A DNA stretch of 15,546 nucleotides from Oscillospiraceae bacterium (GCA_019420135.1 JAHZHS010000006.1:9059-24604), one strand, 5' to 3'. Positions 5,882-13,869 are shown, numbered from the stretch's first letter. A program made the numbers and translations. Notes: generated by a model from the letters alone, not told the origin.

Positions 5882-6949
5882 GTGAATCAGGAATATACCG
5901 TTGACCCTACCCGCCTGGTCACTCCCGACGCCACCGAGGCCGATTCCGAGGAAGTGAGCCTCCGCCCCAAAACCCTGGAGGACTATATCGGGCAGGAAAA
6001 GGTCAAATCCAATCTTTCCATCTATCTCAAGGCCGCCCAGCGCCGGGGCGAGCCCATGGACCATATTCTGTTGTACGGCCCTCCCGGCCTGGGCAAGACG
6101 ACGCTGGCGGGCATTGTGGCCCAGGAGATGGGGGTGCAGATCCGCATCACCTCCGGCCCCGCCATCGAAAAGCCCGGCGACCTGGCCGCCCTGCTCACCA
6201 ACCTGCAGGAGGGGGATGTGCTCTTCATCGACGAGATCCACCGCCTGTCCCGGCAGGTGGAGGAGGTGCTCTACCCCGCATTGGAGGACTACGCTCTGGA
6301 CATCATGATCGGCAAGGGCCCCAGCGCCCAGAGCATCCGCATCAACCTGCCCCGGTTCACCCTCATCGGCGCCACCACCCGGGCGGGACAGCTCACCGGC
6401 CCTTTGCGGGACCGCTTCGGCATCCTGCTCAAGCTGGAACCCTACAGCCCCGACGAGCTGGCCCAGATCATCGAGCGCAGCGCCGCCATCCTGGGCATCC
6501 CCACCACCCACGAGGGCGCCCTGGAGCTGGCCCGGTGCAGCCGTGGCACCCCCCGTATCGCCAACCGGCTGCTCAAGCGGGCCCGGGACTTTGCCACCGT
6601 GCGGGGGGACGGCACCATCGACGAGGAGACCGCCGTCGACGCCCGGGTCCAGATGGACATTGACGAGCTGGGCCTGGACGAGCTGGACCGCAGCCTGCTG
6701 CGTGCCATCATTGAAATGTACGGCGGCGGCCCGGTGGGCCTGGAAACCCTGGCCGCAGCCCTGGGGGAGGAGAGCGTCACCCTGGAGGACATCTGCGAGC
6801 CCTACCTGATGCAGATGGGCTTTCTCACCCGGACGCCCCGGGGACGCTGCGTCACCCGCCTGGCCTACGAGCACCTGCACATGCCGGTGCCCCGCCAGCT
6901 GCGGGCGGAGGACGGCCCGGTGGACGACGGCCAGCAGAGCCTTTACTGA
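5882..6949 (+). CDS. ruvB: Holliday junction branch migration DNA helicase RuvB
   Basis: A 355-residue AAA+ motor that drives branch migration as hexameric rings with RuvA. Seen directly: Walker A GPPGLGKTT at 66-74, Walker B LFIDEIH at 114-120, sensor 1 GATTRAG at 163-169, and arginine finger R176 in GPLRDRFG (173-180). The C-terminal winged helix (about 265-340) includes GGPVGLETLA and the FLTRTPRGR motif. The start is GTG 5882 with AAGGAGGG a few bases upstream; an N-terminal extension of about 25 residues before the conserved LRPKTLEDYIGQ is common in the family. It follows ruvA by 18 bases and precedes the methyltransferase by 71 bases. Confidence 0.98.
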   Translation: MNQEYTVDPTRLVTPDATEADSEEVSLRPKTLEDYIGQEKVKSNLSIYLKAAQRRGEPMDHILLYGPPGLGKTTLAGIVAQEMGVQIRITSGPAIEKPGDLAALLTNLQEGDVLFIDEIHRLSRQVEEVLYPALEDYALDIMIGKGPSAQSIRINLPRFTLIGATTRAGQLTGPLRDRFGILLKLEPYSPDELAQIIERSAAILGIPTTHEGALELARCSRGTPRIANRLLKRARDFATVRGDGTIDEETAVDARVQMDIDELGLDELDRSLLRAIIEMYGGGPVGLETLAAALGEESVTLEDICEPYLMQMGFLTRTPRGRCVTRLAYEHLHMPVPRQLRAEDGPVDDGQQSLY

Positions 6950-7020
6950 ACCGGAAAGTGCAAGAAAACTTCACAATTATCCGCTATGATAGATTGCTAC
7001 CACAGAAAGGAGTCGCCGCC

Positions 7021-7887
7021 ATGCGCGCTGCCGAAACCTGGCAGGATTATGAACTCATCGACGCCACCGAGAAAAACCGCCTGGAACGGTGGGGCAAGAC
7101 CCTGCTCATCCGTCCCGACCCCCAGGTGGTGTGGAAAAACGCCCCGGCCAGCCCCCTGTGGGACAAGGCCGACGCCGTCTACCACCGCTCCAGCAAGGGG
7201 GGCGGCAGCTGGGAGACCCGCCGCAGCCTGCCCCAGAAATGGCGCATTGGCTGGCAGGACCTGACTCTCATCGTCAGCCCCACCGGCTTCAAGCACACCG
7301 GCGTCTTCCCTGAGCAGGCCGTCAACTGGGAGTGGTACCGCAAGGTCATCACCGCCGCGGGACGGCCCATCCGGGTGCTCAACCTCTTCGGCTACACCGG
7401 CGGCGCCACCCTGGCCTGCCTGGCCGCGGGGGCGACCGTCACCCATGTGGACGCCAGCAAGGGCATGGTGGCCTGGGCGCGGGAAAACGCCGCCGCCAGC
7501 AACCTGCAGGACCGTCCCTGCCGGTGGATCGTGGACGACTGCGGCAAGTTCGTCGCCCGGGAGATCCGCCGGGGCAGCTTCTACGACGCCGTCATCATGG
7601 ACCCGCCCAGCTACGGCCGGGGCCCCGGGGGCGAGATCTGGAAGCTGGAGGATAACATCTACGACCTCATCGCCCAGTGCGTGGGGGTGCTGAGCAAGCA
7701 GCCCCTCTTCTTTGCGGTGAACAGCTACACCGAGGGCCTGAGCCCCGCGGTGATGGAATACATCATGAAGACCACCATCGTCCCCCGCTTTGGCGGCCGG
7801 ACCAGCTGCGACGAGATCGGCCTGCCCGTGTCGGCCACCGGGGGCGTGGTGCCCTGCGGCGCCACCGCCATCTGGCAGGAAGCATAA
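7021..7887 (+). CDS. Class I SAM-dependent methyltransferase, COG1092/RlmI-like
   Basis: 288 residues. The Rossmann methyltransferase core shows motif I VLNLFGYTGGAT (119-130), the acidic ribose-binding end of strand 2 at VDAS (143-146), VDDC at 171-174, and the catalytic-loop DPPSYGRG at 194-201. DPPxY/F with this motif I is typical of RlmI/RlmK-type 23S rRNA cytosine or guanine methyltransferases (COG1092, PF10672). The N-terminal 80 residues (WQDYELIDATEKNRLERWG) do not look like the PUA domain of E. coli RlmI, so the exact target cannot be named. ATG 7021 is preceded by AAAGGAG at 7006-7012; an upstream in-frame codon near 6958 lacks a site. The 71-base gap after ruvB contains no convincing promoter, so it is probably in the ruv transcript. 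Confidence 0.88.
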   Translation: MRAAETWQDYELIDATEKNRLERWGKTLLIRPDPQVVWKNAPASPLWDKADAVYHRSSKGGGSWETRRSLPQKWRIGWQDLTLIVSPTGFKHTGVFPEQAVNWEWYRKVITAAGRPIRVLNLFGYTGGATLACLAAGATVTHVDASKGMVAWARENAAASNLQDRPCRWIVDDCGKFVAREIRRGSFYDAVIMDPPSYGRGPGGEIWKLEDNIYDLIAQCVGVLSKQPLFFAVNSYTEGLSPAVMEYIMKTTIVPRFGGRTSCDEIGLPVSATGGVVPCGATAIWQEA

Positions 7888-7915
7888 CCAAAACAGAATA
7901 AAGGAGGAAGCCGGA

Positions 7916-8209
7916 ATGATCACCCTGTTCAACCGCGAGAAGTTCTACGTCTGCAACGACCCCCAGGACGCCGCCCGGGTGTGGGGCGCTTTGAAAGCGG
8001 AGCACATCTCCTACGAGATGGATACCCTGCGCAGCCAGCCCGCCCTGGTCACCGGCTTCCATGCCCGCATGGGCATGCAGGGGATGAACGGCAATTTCAC
8101 CCCGAACCAGTATGCCGACCAGGTCACCCTGACCTATGTGATCTATATCCGCCGCGCCGACCGCAAGGCCGCCCAGGCGGCGGTGGAAGCCCATCCCAAT
8201 CTCCAGTGA
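7916..8209 (+). CDS. Hypothetical 97-residue cytoplasmic protein
   Basis: I do not recognise this family with confidence. It is a 97-residue soluble protein with no signal peptide and a single Cys. The pattern is a strand (KFYVCND), a helix (PQDAARVWGALKAEHI), a Met/Gly-rich middle (FHARMGMQGMNGN, 49-61), a strand (QVTLTYVIYIRRAD) and a closing helix (KAAQAAVEAH). This alpha/beta layout is reminiscent of the small DUF2007-type 'putative signal transducing' proteins, but that is a guess. A very strong AAAGGAGGAAG lies 5 bases before ATG 7916, so it should be well translated. It lies 28 bases after the methyltransferase and 36 bases before ecfA1. Confidence 0.8.
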   Translation: MITLFNREKFYVCNDPQDAARVWGALKAEHISYEMDTLRSQPALVTGFHARMGMQGMNGNFTPNQYADQVTLTYVIYIRRADRKAAQAAVEAHPNLQ

Positions 8210-8245
8210 ACGCCGGGCCAGAGCGCCCGGGAAAGGAAATCCAAC

Positions 8246-9082
8246 ATGGAACAGATGCTGCGCGTGCAGGACGTGCATTTCCGCTATGACCCCGAACAGC
8301 CGGTATGGGCGGTGTCGGGGGTGACGATGGATGTGAAGAAAGGCGAGTTTGTGGCGGTGCTGGGCGCCAACGGCTGCGGCAAGTCCACCCTGGCCAAGCA
8401 CTTCAACGCCATTCTCCTGCCCGAGAAGGGCACGGTGCTTGTGGAGGACATCGACACCCGCACCGAGGAAAAACTCTACGACATCCGCCAGAAGGTGGGC
8501 ATGGTGTTCCAGAACCCGGACAACCAGATCGTCGCCACGGTGGTGGAGGAGGATGTGGCCTTTGCCCTCGAAAACCTGGGCGTGCCCTCCCCCGAGATCC
8601 GCACCCGCATCGACGAGGCCATGAAGCTGGCCGGCATCTACGACAAGCGGGACAAGGCCCCCCATAAACTGTCCGGCGGCCAGAAGCAGCGGGTGGCCAT
8701 TGCGGGCGTCATCGCCATGCGCCCCGACTGCCTGGTGCTGGACGAGGCCACCGCCATGCTGGACCCCAGCGGCCGGCGGTCGGTGATGCAGACCATCCAC
8801 AAACTGCGGGCGGCGGGCATCACCATCGTCTCCATCACCCACTACATGGAGGAGGCAGCCCAGGCCGACCGGGTGCTGGTTATGAACAGCGGCCGCATCG
8901 TCATGGAGGGCACCCCGGAGGAAATCTTTGCCCAGACCGAGCGGCTCAAGCGCTACCATCTGGACGTGCCCCAGGCCGCCGAGCTGCGGGACGCCCTGGA
9001 AGCGGAGGGCCTGCCCGCGCCCAAGCGGATCATCACGCCGGACGCCGCCGCCGACTGGCTGTACGAATTGCTGAAAGACTGA
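8246..9082 (+). CDS. ecfA1: Energy-coupling factor transporter ATPase EcfA1
   Basis: A 278-residue ABC ATPase, one of two nucleotide-binding subunits of the group II ECF module that powers uptake of vitamins and other micronutrients through exchangeable S components. Seen: Walker A GANGCGKST (40-48), Q-loop FQNPDNQ (88-94, Q89), signature LSGGQKQR (142-149), Walker B LVLDEATAMLD (163-173) with catalytic E167, and H-loop H199 in ITHYMEEA. FQNPDNQIVATVVEEDVAFALEN is diagnostic of the EcfA family, and the LDEATAMLD form marks the A1 type. GAAAGGA precedes ATG 8246. It is followed by ecfA2 after 88 bases and then by ecfT, the standard order. Confidence 0.95.
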   Translation: MEQMLRVQDVHFRYDPEQPVWAVSGVTMDVKKGEFVAVLGANGCGKSTLAKHFNAILLPEKGTVLVEDIDTRTEEKLYDIRQKVGMVFQNPDNQIVATVVEEDVAFALENLGVPSPEIRTRIDEAMKLAGIYDKRDKAPHKLSGGQKQRVAIAGVIAMRPDCLVLDEATAMLDPSGRRSVMQTIHKLRAAGITIVSITHYMEEAAQADRVLVMNSGRIVMEGTPEEIFAQTERLKRYHLDVPQAAELRDALEAEGLPAPKRIITPDAAADWLYELLKD

Positions 9083-9170
9083 AAGGGCCCTTTGCGGCCC
9101 GCCCAATACCAAGGATGAGAACATCACCCGGACCGCCGGGGATATATCTCATGGAACAGGGGGAACCACT

Positions 9171-10058
9171 TTGTCCGAGATCATACGAGTTGAACATCTG
9201 AAATACGTCTATAACCCCGGCATGCCGGATGAGACCGCCGCCCTGGACGACGTCAGCTTCTCCATCGAGGAGGGGGACTTCGTGGGCATCATCGGCTCCA
9301 CCGGCAGCGGCAAGTCCACCCTCATCAGCCATTTCAACGGCCTCAACCGCCCCACCTCGGGGAAAATCATCGTGGACGGCAAGGATATGTGGGCGGAGGG
9401 CAGCGATCTGCGGTCCTTCCGCTTTCTGGTGGGGCTGGTGTTCCAGTACCCGGAATACCAGCTCTTTGAGGAGACCTGCGCCAAGGATATCGCCTTCGGC
9501 CCCAAAAACATGGGCCTGGACGACGCCGAGATCGAGCGCCGGGTCAAGGAGGCGGCAGCCTTCACCGGCCTGGACGACAGCATCCTCCAGCGCAGCCCCT
9601 TCGAGCTGTCCGGCGGCCAGAAACGCCGGGTGGCCATTGCGGGCGTCATGGCCATGGAGCCCCGCATCCTGGTGCTGGACGAGCCCGCCGCCGGCCTCGA
9701 CCCGGAAGGCCGGGACACCATCCTCTCCCAGATCAGGGCCTACCATGAAAAGACCGGCATCACGGTGGTGCTGGTCAGCCATTCCATGGAGGACATTGCC
9801 AAATACGCCAACCGGGTCCTGGTCATGAGCCACGCCAAGGTTGCCATGTACGACACGGTGGAAAAGGTCTTTGCCCGGGCTCCCGAACTGCTGGAGCTGG
9901 GGCTTTCGGTGCCCCAGGTGACCCAGATTTTCCTCAAGCTGCGGCAGAAAGGCCTGGACATCCCCATCGACGTCTACACCGTGCCCTACGCGGTCAAGAT
10001 CATCCGCCGCATGTGGCAGCAAAAACAGGGCAAAGGAGGCGGCGCAGATGCTTCGTGA
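9171..10058 (+). CDS. ecfA2: Energy-coupling factor transporter ATPase EcfA2
   Basis: A 295-residue partner ATPase of EcfA1. Seen: Walker A GSTGSGKST (42-50), Q-loop FQYPEYQLFEET (91-102, Q92), signature LSGGQKRR (146-153), Walker B LVLDEPAAGLDP (167-178) with E171, and H-loop H204 in VSHSMEDIA. FQYPEYQLFEETCAKDIAFGP is diagnostic of EcfA2. The start is TTG 9171 with AGGGGGA 6 bases upstream; the nearby ATG at 9151 is out of frame and the next in-frame ATG would remove the first strand. The C-terminal 11 bases overlap ecfT, so A2 and T are translationally coupled. Confidence 0.95.
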   Translation: MSEIIRVEHLKYVYNPGMPDETAALDDVSFSIEEGDFVGIIGSTGSGKSTLISHFNGLNRPTSGKIIVDGKDMWAEGSDLRSFRFLVGLVFQYPEYQLFEETCAKDIAFGPKNMGLDDAEIERRVKEAAAFTGLDDSILQRSPFELSGGQKRRVAIAGVMAMEPRILVLDEPAAGLDPEGRDTILSQIRAYHEKTGITVVLVSHSMEDIAKYANRVLVMSHAKVAMYDTVEKVFARAPELLELGLSVPQVTQIFLKLRQKGLDIPIDVYTVPYAVKIIRRMWQQKQGKGGGADAS

Positions 10059-10863
10059 CATCACCATCGGCCAGCATTTTCCCGGCAACTCGGTGGTCCA
10101 CCGCTGCGACCCCCGCTTCAAGCTCCTTGCCACCATCGGCTACATCGTGGTGCTCTACTCCTGCGGCAACGCCGTGGGGGTGGCCCTGTCGGTGGTCCTG
10201 CTGGGGGTGCTCTACGCCCTGGCAAAGATCCCCTTCAAACTCATCCTCAAGAGCCTGAAACCCATCGTCCCCATCATTATTTTTACCTCGGTGATCAACC
10301 TCTTCTTTATCACCGGGGAGGGGGAGCCGCTGGTCTCCCTCTGGATCTTCAAGATCTACCCCGAGGGCGTCAGCTTCGCCATCCTCATGGCGGTGCGGGT
10401 CATGGCCCTCATTGCGGGCACCAGCCTGCTCACCTACACCACCAGCCCGGTGGTCCTCACCGACGCCATCGAAAACCTGCTCCGGCCGCTGTCCAAACTC
10501 CATCTGCCGGTGCATGAGTTCGCCATCATCATGACCATCGCCCTGCGGTTCATCCCCACCCTCATCGACGAGACCGAAAAGATCATGAACGCCCAGAAAG
10601 CCCGGGGCGCCCAGCTGGACACCGGCAAGCTGAACGAGCGGATGCGCGCCCTGGTGCCCATCCTGATCCCGTTGTTTTTGTCCGCCTTCCGCCGGGCCGA
10701 CGAGCTGGCCATGGCCATGGAATGCCGCTGCTACCGGGGCGGCGAGGGCCGCACCCGCCTGAAGGTGCTGCGCTTCACCCGCACCGACGCCTGGTGCGCC
10801 CTGTTCTGCGTGGTGACCTTCGGCATCATTCTGGCCACCCGGTGGATCTTCCCCACCCTGTAA
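10048..10863 (+). CDS. ecfT: Energy-coupling factor transporter transmembrane protein EcfT
   Basis: A 271-residue CbiQ/EcfT-family membrane scaffold joining the A1/A2 ATPase pair to substrate-binding S components. Helices lie at about 26-39, 43-60, 70-90, 107-130, 158-172 and 246-264. The HRCDPRFK segment (18-25) is a family N-terminal marker. The two cytoplasmic coupling motifs are visible as ARG (AQKARGAQ, 182-189) and the CYRGG region (228-232). AAAGGAGG lies shortly before ATG 10048, inside ecfA2. No S component gene is in the window, as expected for a group II system whose S subunits are scattered. truA follows after 13 bases. Confidence 0.95.
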   Translation: MLRDITIGQHFPGNSVVHRCDPRFKLLATIGYIVVLYSCGNAVGVALSVVLLGVLYALAKIPFKLILKSLKPIVPIIIFTSVINLFFITGEGEPLVSLWIFKIYPEGVSFAILMAVRVMALIAGTSLLTYTTSPVVLTDAIENLLRPLSKLHLPVHEFAIIMTIALRFIPTLIDETEKIMNAQKARGAQLDTGKLNERMRALVPILIPLFLSAFRRADELAMAMECRCYRGGEGRTRLKVLRFTRTDAWCALFCVVTFGIILATRWIFPTL

Positions 10864-10876
10864 GAGAGGTTTTGCC

Positions 10877-11644
10877 ATGAACGTGCTGCTCCGCCTGGCC
10901 TACAAGGGCACCCGCTATGCCGGGTTCCAGGTCCAGCCCAACGCCATGACCGTCTGCCAGGCCTTTCAGGACGCTTTGGAGGCGGTTCTGGGCCAGCGCC
11001 CCGACGTAAAAGGCTGTTCCCGCACCGACGCGGGCGTTCATGCGCTGGATTTCGCGCTCAACTTCCACTATGATGGACATATTCCGCCCTTCCGGCTGGT
11101 ATTGGCCCTGAACGCCCACCTGCCGGAGGACATCCGGGTCAAGAGCGCCCGCCCCGTGCCCGAGGACTTCCATGCCCGGTACGCCGCCCACGCCAAGACC
11201 TACTGCTACCGCATCCGCAACAGCGCGGTGGACGATCCCTTCGATCTGGACACCTGCTGGCGGACGGCGGGGGCGCTGGATGTGGCCGCCATGCAGGCCG
11301 CCGCGGATCATCTTCTGGGGACCCACGATTTCCGGGCCTTCTGCGCGGCGGGCTCCGGCCCGGCGGCCCACGGCGACACGGTGCGCACCATCACCGCCTG
11401 CCGTGTGGAGCGCAAGGGCGAGCTGGTGACGGTGACCGTCACGGCGGACGGGTATCTCTATAATATGGTGCGCATTCTGGCGGGCACGCTGGTGGAGGCG
11501 GGCCGGGGTAAACTGGACCCCGCCGCCCTGCCGGAGATTCTCGCCGGGGGCGACCGCCGCCGGGCAGGGCCCACCCTGCCCGCCAGAGGGCTGTTCCTGG
11601 TCCGGGTGGACTATCCCGACCAGGCCCTGGAAGGCAGCCAATAA
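10877..11644 (+). CDS. truA: tRNA pseudouridine(38-40) synthase TruA
   Basis: A 255-residue enzyme that converts uridine to pseudouridine at positions 38, 39 and 40 of the tRNA anticodon arm. The catalytic aspartate is D51 in the CSRTDAGVHA motif (47-56). Other family segments are LAYKGTRYAGFQVQP (7-21), FHARYAAHAKTYCYRI (about 103-118), the DFRAFCA-G segment, and DGYLYNMVRILAGTL near the C-terminus. AGAGAGG lies upstream of ATG 10877. Pairing of ecfA1-A2-T with truA is a common order in Firmicutes, where the block often sits next to ribosomal protein genes; here it follows the ruv cluster instead. Confidence 0.97.
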   Translation: MNVLLRLAYKGTRYAGFQVQPNAMTVCQAFQDALEAVLGQRPDVKGCSRTDAGVHALDFALNFHYDGHIPPFRLVLALNAHLPEDIRVKSARPVPEDFHARYAAHAKTYCYRIRNSAVDDPFDLDTCWRTAGALDVAAMQAAADHLLGTHDFRAFCAAGSGPAAHGDTVRTITACRVERKGELVTVTVTADGYLYNMVRILAGTLVEAGRGKLDPAALPEILAGGDRRRAGPTLPARGLFLVRVDYPDQALEGSQ

Positions 11645-11681
11645 ACCGAACAACATCCGGTGAGGAAAGGAGGGGACAGCC

Positions 11682-13007
11682 GTGAACCGGGAAGAAAAGG
11701 AACGCCGGGCCCGGATGCAGCGCATGCTGGCCCGGGAACGGGGCGAGACCCCGCCCCCCGGCACCGAACCGGAGGAATCCGCCCGGGAACCCTTCCGGCC
11801 GAGCCGCCCCGCCCCCAAGGCGGGACAGGACGCCGACCCGGAGGAATCCCGGCGTCCCCGGACCGGCAACACCCGGCCCCTCAGCCCCATTCTCCAGCGG
11901 CGGCGCCGCCGCAAGCGCAACCTGCTCATCGCCCTGGTGCTGGTCATTGCCCTGGGCTTTGCGGTGCTCACCGGCGTGTTCAGCACCTCCATCGCCATGC
12001 TGGGGGATCTGGCCGACAGCGTGGCCCTGACCTTTGAGCCGGGAGGCTGGCCCGCCTCCACCGGCATCACCGACCCGCTGCAGATCGAGGAGCTGGCCGG
12101 GGGCTTTGTGGAGCTGGATTCCACCGATGTGGCGGTGTTCTCCTCCCACGGGGCCAAGGTGCGCACCATCCAGCCCGGCTATGCCCGCCCGGCCATCGCG
12201 GTGGGCAACACCCGCTTCGCCCTGTACAACCGGGCGGGGGCGGAGCTGCGCATCGAGAGCCGCACCGGTACCCTGTACACCCACAAATTCTCGTCCAACA
12301 TCCTGCTGTGCGCCATGAGCGCCAACGGCACCACCGCCGTGGTCACCGAGTCCAGCCGCTACGCCGCCGCGGTGGAGGTCTACGACCCCATGTTCGAGGC
12401 GCTGTACGAGTGGTATCCCACCCAGACCGACGGCACCCCGGTGGCCCTGGCCTTTGCCAGCGACAACCGCCGGTTTGCGGCGGGCTGCCTGTCGGCGGCG
12501 GAGGGCCAGCTGTGCACCAGGCTGTTTTTCATGGACCTGGGGGCGGACGCCCCCACCGCCACCTACACCGCCGACCCGGGCAGCATGATCCTGCACCTCT
12601 ACTGGCTGGCCGACAACCGGGTGCTGGCCGTCTTTGACGACGGCGCCGTGCTGCTCAACGCCGCCGATGGCACCGAGGTGGCCCGGTATGACTACGGCGG
12701 CGCCACCCTGCTGGACGTGGATACCGCCGGCCGGGGCACCGCCCTGCTGCTGTCGGGCCAGAGCGACTCCACCCTGGTGGTGCTGGACAACGACCTCAAG
12801 GAACTGGCCCATACCGACGCCGGGGCGTCCACCATGCTCTGCTGCACCCGGACCAATGTCTATCTGGCGGGGGGAACTCTCCTCCGCCGCACCGGCTACG
12901 ACGGCGAGACCGACTGGGAACAGACCCTGGAAAACCCCGCCGTCGCCCTGCTCAATGCCTCCATGCCGCTGGTGTTCAGCGGCACCCAGGTCCGGGCCCT
13001 GTCCTGA
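11682..13007 (+). CDS. DUF5711-type membrane-anchored beta-propeller protein
   Basis: 441 residues. Residues 1-79 are a charged, Arg/Pro/Glu-rich cytoplasmic head ending in a run of Arg/Lys (QRRRRRKRN at 72-80). A single transmembrane helix follows at about 80-101 (LLIALVLVIALGFAVLTGVF), giving N-in, C-out topology. Residues 110-441 form repeated four-strand-like units (for example VELDSTDVAVFSSHGAKV, RFALYNRAGAELRIESRTG, RVLAVFDDGAVLLNAADGTEVARYDYGG), as in PQQ/WD-type propellers. This matches the DUF5711 (PF18975) family of unknown function; the assignment is from memory of the architecture. The start is GTG 11682 with AAAGGAGGGGA just upstream. It is followed 36 bases later by the CvpA-family gene, so the two may act together at the envelope. 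Confidence 0.85.
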   Translation: MNREEKERRARMQRMLARERGETPPPGTEPEESAREPFRPSRPAPKAGQDADPEESRRPRTGNTRPLSPILQRRRRRKRNLLIALVLVIALGFAVLTGVFSTSIAMLGDLADSVALTFEPGGWPASTGITDPLQIEELAGGFVELDSTDVAVFSSHGAKVRTIQPGYARPAIAVGNTRFALYNRAGAELRIESRTGTLYTHKFSSNILLCAMSANGTTAVVTESSRYAAAVEVYDPMFEALYEWYPTQTDGTPVALAFASDNRRFAAGCLSAAEGQLCTRLFFMDLGADAPTATYTADPGSMILHLYWLADNRVLAVFDDGAVLLNAADGTEVARYDYGGATLLDVDTAGRGTALLLSGQSDSTLVVLDNDLKELAHTDAGASTMLCCTRTNVYLAGGTLLRRTGYDGETDWEQTLENPAVALLNASMPLVFSGTQVRALS

Positions 13008-13043
13008 CCGCTCACCCGCTCATCCGAAAGGAGAACCCCTATC

Positions 13044-13724
13044 ATGTCTTTGTCCTTCGGCCTGATCTATGATCTGGTCTTTGCCGTTATCCTCGTCATC
13101 ACCGCGCTGTATGGCCGCCATCAGGGGCTGCTGGCCGGGCTCATGGGCCTGGCCGGGGCTGTGCTGGGCATCCTGGGCGCGGTGTGGGCCGCCAACTGGC
13201 TGGCCCCCATCCTCTACACCGACCACATCGGCGTCACCGTGGCCCAGACCGTCACCGACGCCCTCATCAATCAGGGAGAAAACCTCCCCGCCGTCATGGA
13301 GGAGTACCTGGGCTTTCTGCCCAAGGAACTCTTCGACCAGGTGACGGTACAGCTTCAGGCCGCCCTGGAAAATTCCAGCGCCGACATCTCCCGCCAGGTG
13401 GTGGCTGCCCTGGAACCCATCTTCCTGCCGCTGTTGCAGGCGGTCATCTTCCTGGTGCTCTGCACCGTCATCCGCTGGGTGTTCCGGCTGCTGGCAAAAC
13501 TGCTGCGCCAGTGCAACAAGCTGCCCCTGGTGGGCGGCGTCAACCAGATCCTGGGCCTTGTGCTGGGCATCGTCACCGGCGCCCTGGACTGCTGGATGCT
13601 CAGCCTGGTGTTGTGGGGGGCGGCGTCGGTCACCGGCGGCAGCCTGGCCTGGCTGTCCCCGGATGTGCTGTCGGGCAGCGTGCTCTACCGGTTCTTCACC
13701 GGCTTCAACCCCTTTTTGCTATAA
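13044..13724 (+). CDS. CvpA family membrane protein
   Basis: A 226-residue protein with an N-terminal helix pair (about 8-25 and 28-50; DLVFAVILVITALYGRHQGLLAGLMGLAGAVLG without a break), an extracytoplasmic or amphipathic middle (60-125) and C-terminal helices (about 128-150 and 168-195). The early G-R-x-x-G-L-L turn between helices and the spacing fit the colicin V production protein family (PF02674). In E. coli CvpA affects colicin V export and envelope homeostasis; no bacteriocin genes are here, so only the family can be given. AAAGGAGA lies upstream of ATG 13044. It is the last gene of the ruvC series, before the promoter and leader of clpE. Confidence 0.82.
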   Translation: MSLSFGLIYDLVFAVILVITALYGRHQGLLAGLMGLAGAVLGILGAVWAANWLAPILYTDHIGVTVAQTVTDALINQGENLPAVMEEYLGFLPKELFDQVTVQLQAALENSSADISRQVVAALEPIFLPLLQAVIFLVLCTVIRWVFRLLAKLLRQCNKLPLVGGVNQILGLVLGIVTGALDCWMLSLVLWGAASVTGGSLAWLSPDVLSGSVLYRFFTGFNPFLL

Positions 13725-13744
13725 CTGTACAATCATGGTAAGAT
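13716..13744 (+). promoter_or_regulatory. clpE: Probable promoter of the ClpE-type gene
   Basis: -35 TTGCTA (13716-13721), a 17-base spacer and -10 TAAGAT (13739-13744), preceded by TGG as an extended -10. The -35 box lies inside the last codons of the CvpA-family gene. A second -10-like TACAAT at 13728-13733 has no good -35. The expected start of transcription is near 13751, at the foot of the first leader hairpin. I see no CtsR operator (tandem GGTCAAA) around it. Confidence 0.65.
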
Positions 13745-13750
13745 AGAGAT

Positions 13751-13865
13751 GCCGGGCGGCGGCGGACCCCGCCGCCTGCGCCTCTTTTCCGCCGCAGACA
13801 CCCCCACGCGGGGCGTGCGGCCATAGAGCGGCACCTCTGCCGCATTTCTGTATCGAGGGAGGGAA
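13751..13865 (+). promoter_or_regulatory. Hairpin-rich leader of the ClpE-type gene
   Basis: Three perfect stems stand in a row: GGCGGCGG/CCGCCGCC at 13758-13776 (8 bp, loop ACC, TCTTTT downstream at 13783-13788), CACGC/GCGTG at 13805-13817 (5 bp, loop GGG), and GCGGCA/TGCCGC at 13828-13843 (6 bp, loop CCTC, followed by ATTTCTG). CCGCA (13792-13796) could instead pair with TGCGG (13816-13820). GAGGGAGGGAA (13855-13865) is the ribosome binding site. The first hairpin may also end the upstream gene series imperfectly. Confidence 0.55.
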
Positions 13866-13869
13866 CCCT

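Noticed and set aside
6970..6990. TTCACA and TATGAT as a promoter for the methyltransferase gene
   Set aside because: The two boxes are only 9 bases apart, and no other -35 fits the TATGAT.
8213..8230. CCGGGC/GCCCGG hairpin before ecfA1 as a terminator or riboswitch
   Set aside because: 6-bp stem with no T tract, and the 36-base gap is too short for a known riboswitch.
9082..9100. Palindrome AAAGGGCCCTTT and GGGCC/GGCCC hairpin after ecfA1 as a terminator
   Set aside because: No T tract follows, and the gene order ecfA1-ecfA2-ecfT is normally cotranscribed.
9115..9201. 28-codon frame starting ATG 9115 between ecfA1 and ecfA2, overlapping the ecfA2 start
   Set aside because: The AAGG before it is weak and too close, and the peptide has no features. 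It could be a leader peptide but there is no positive evidence.
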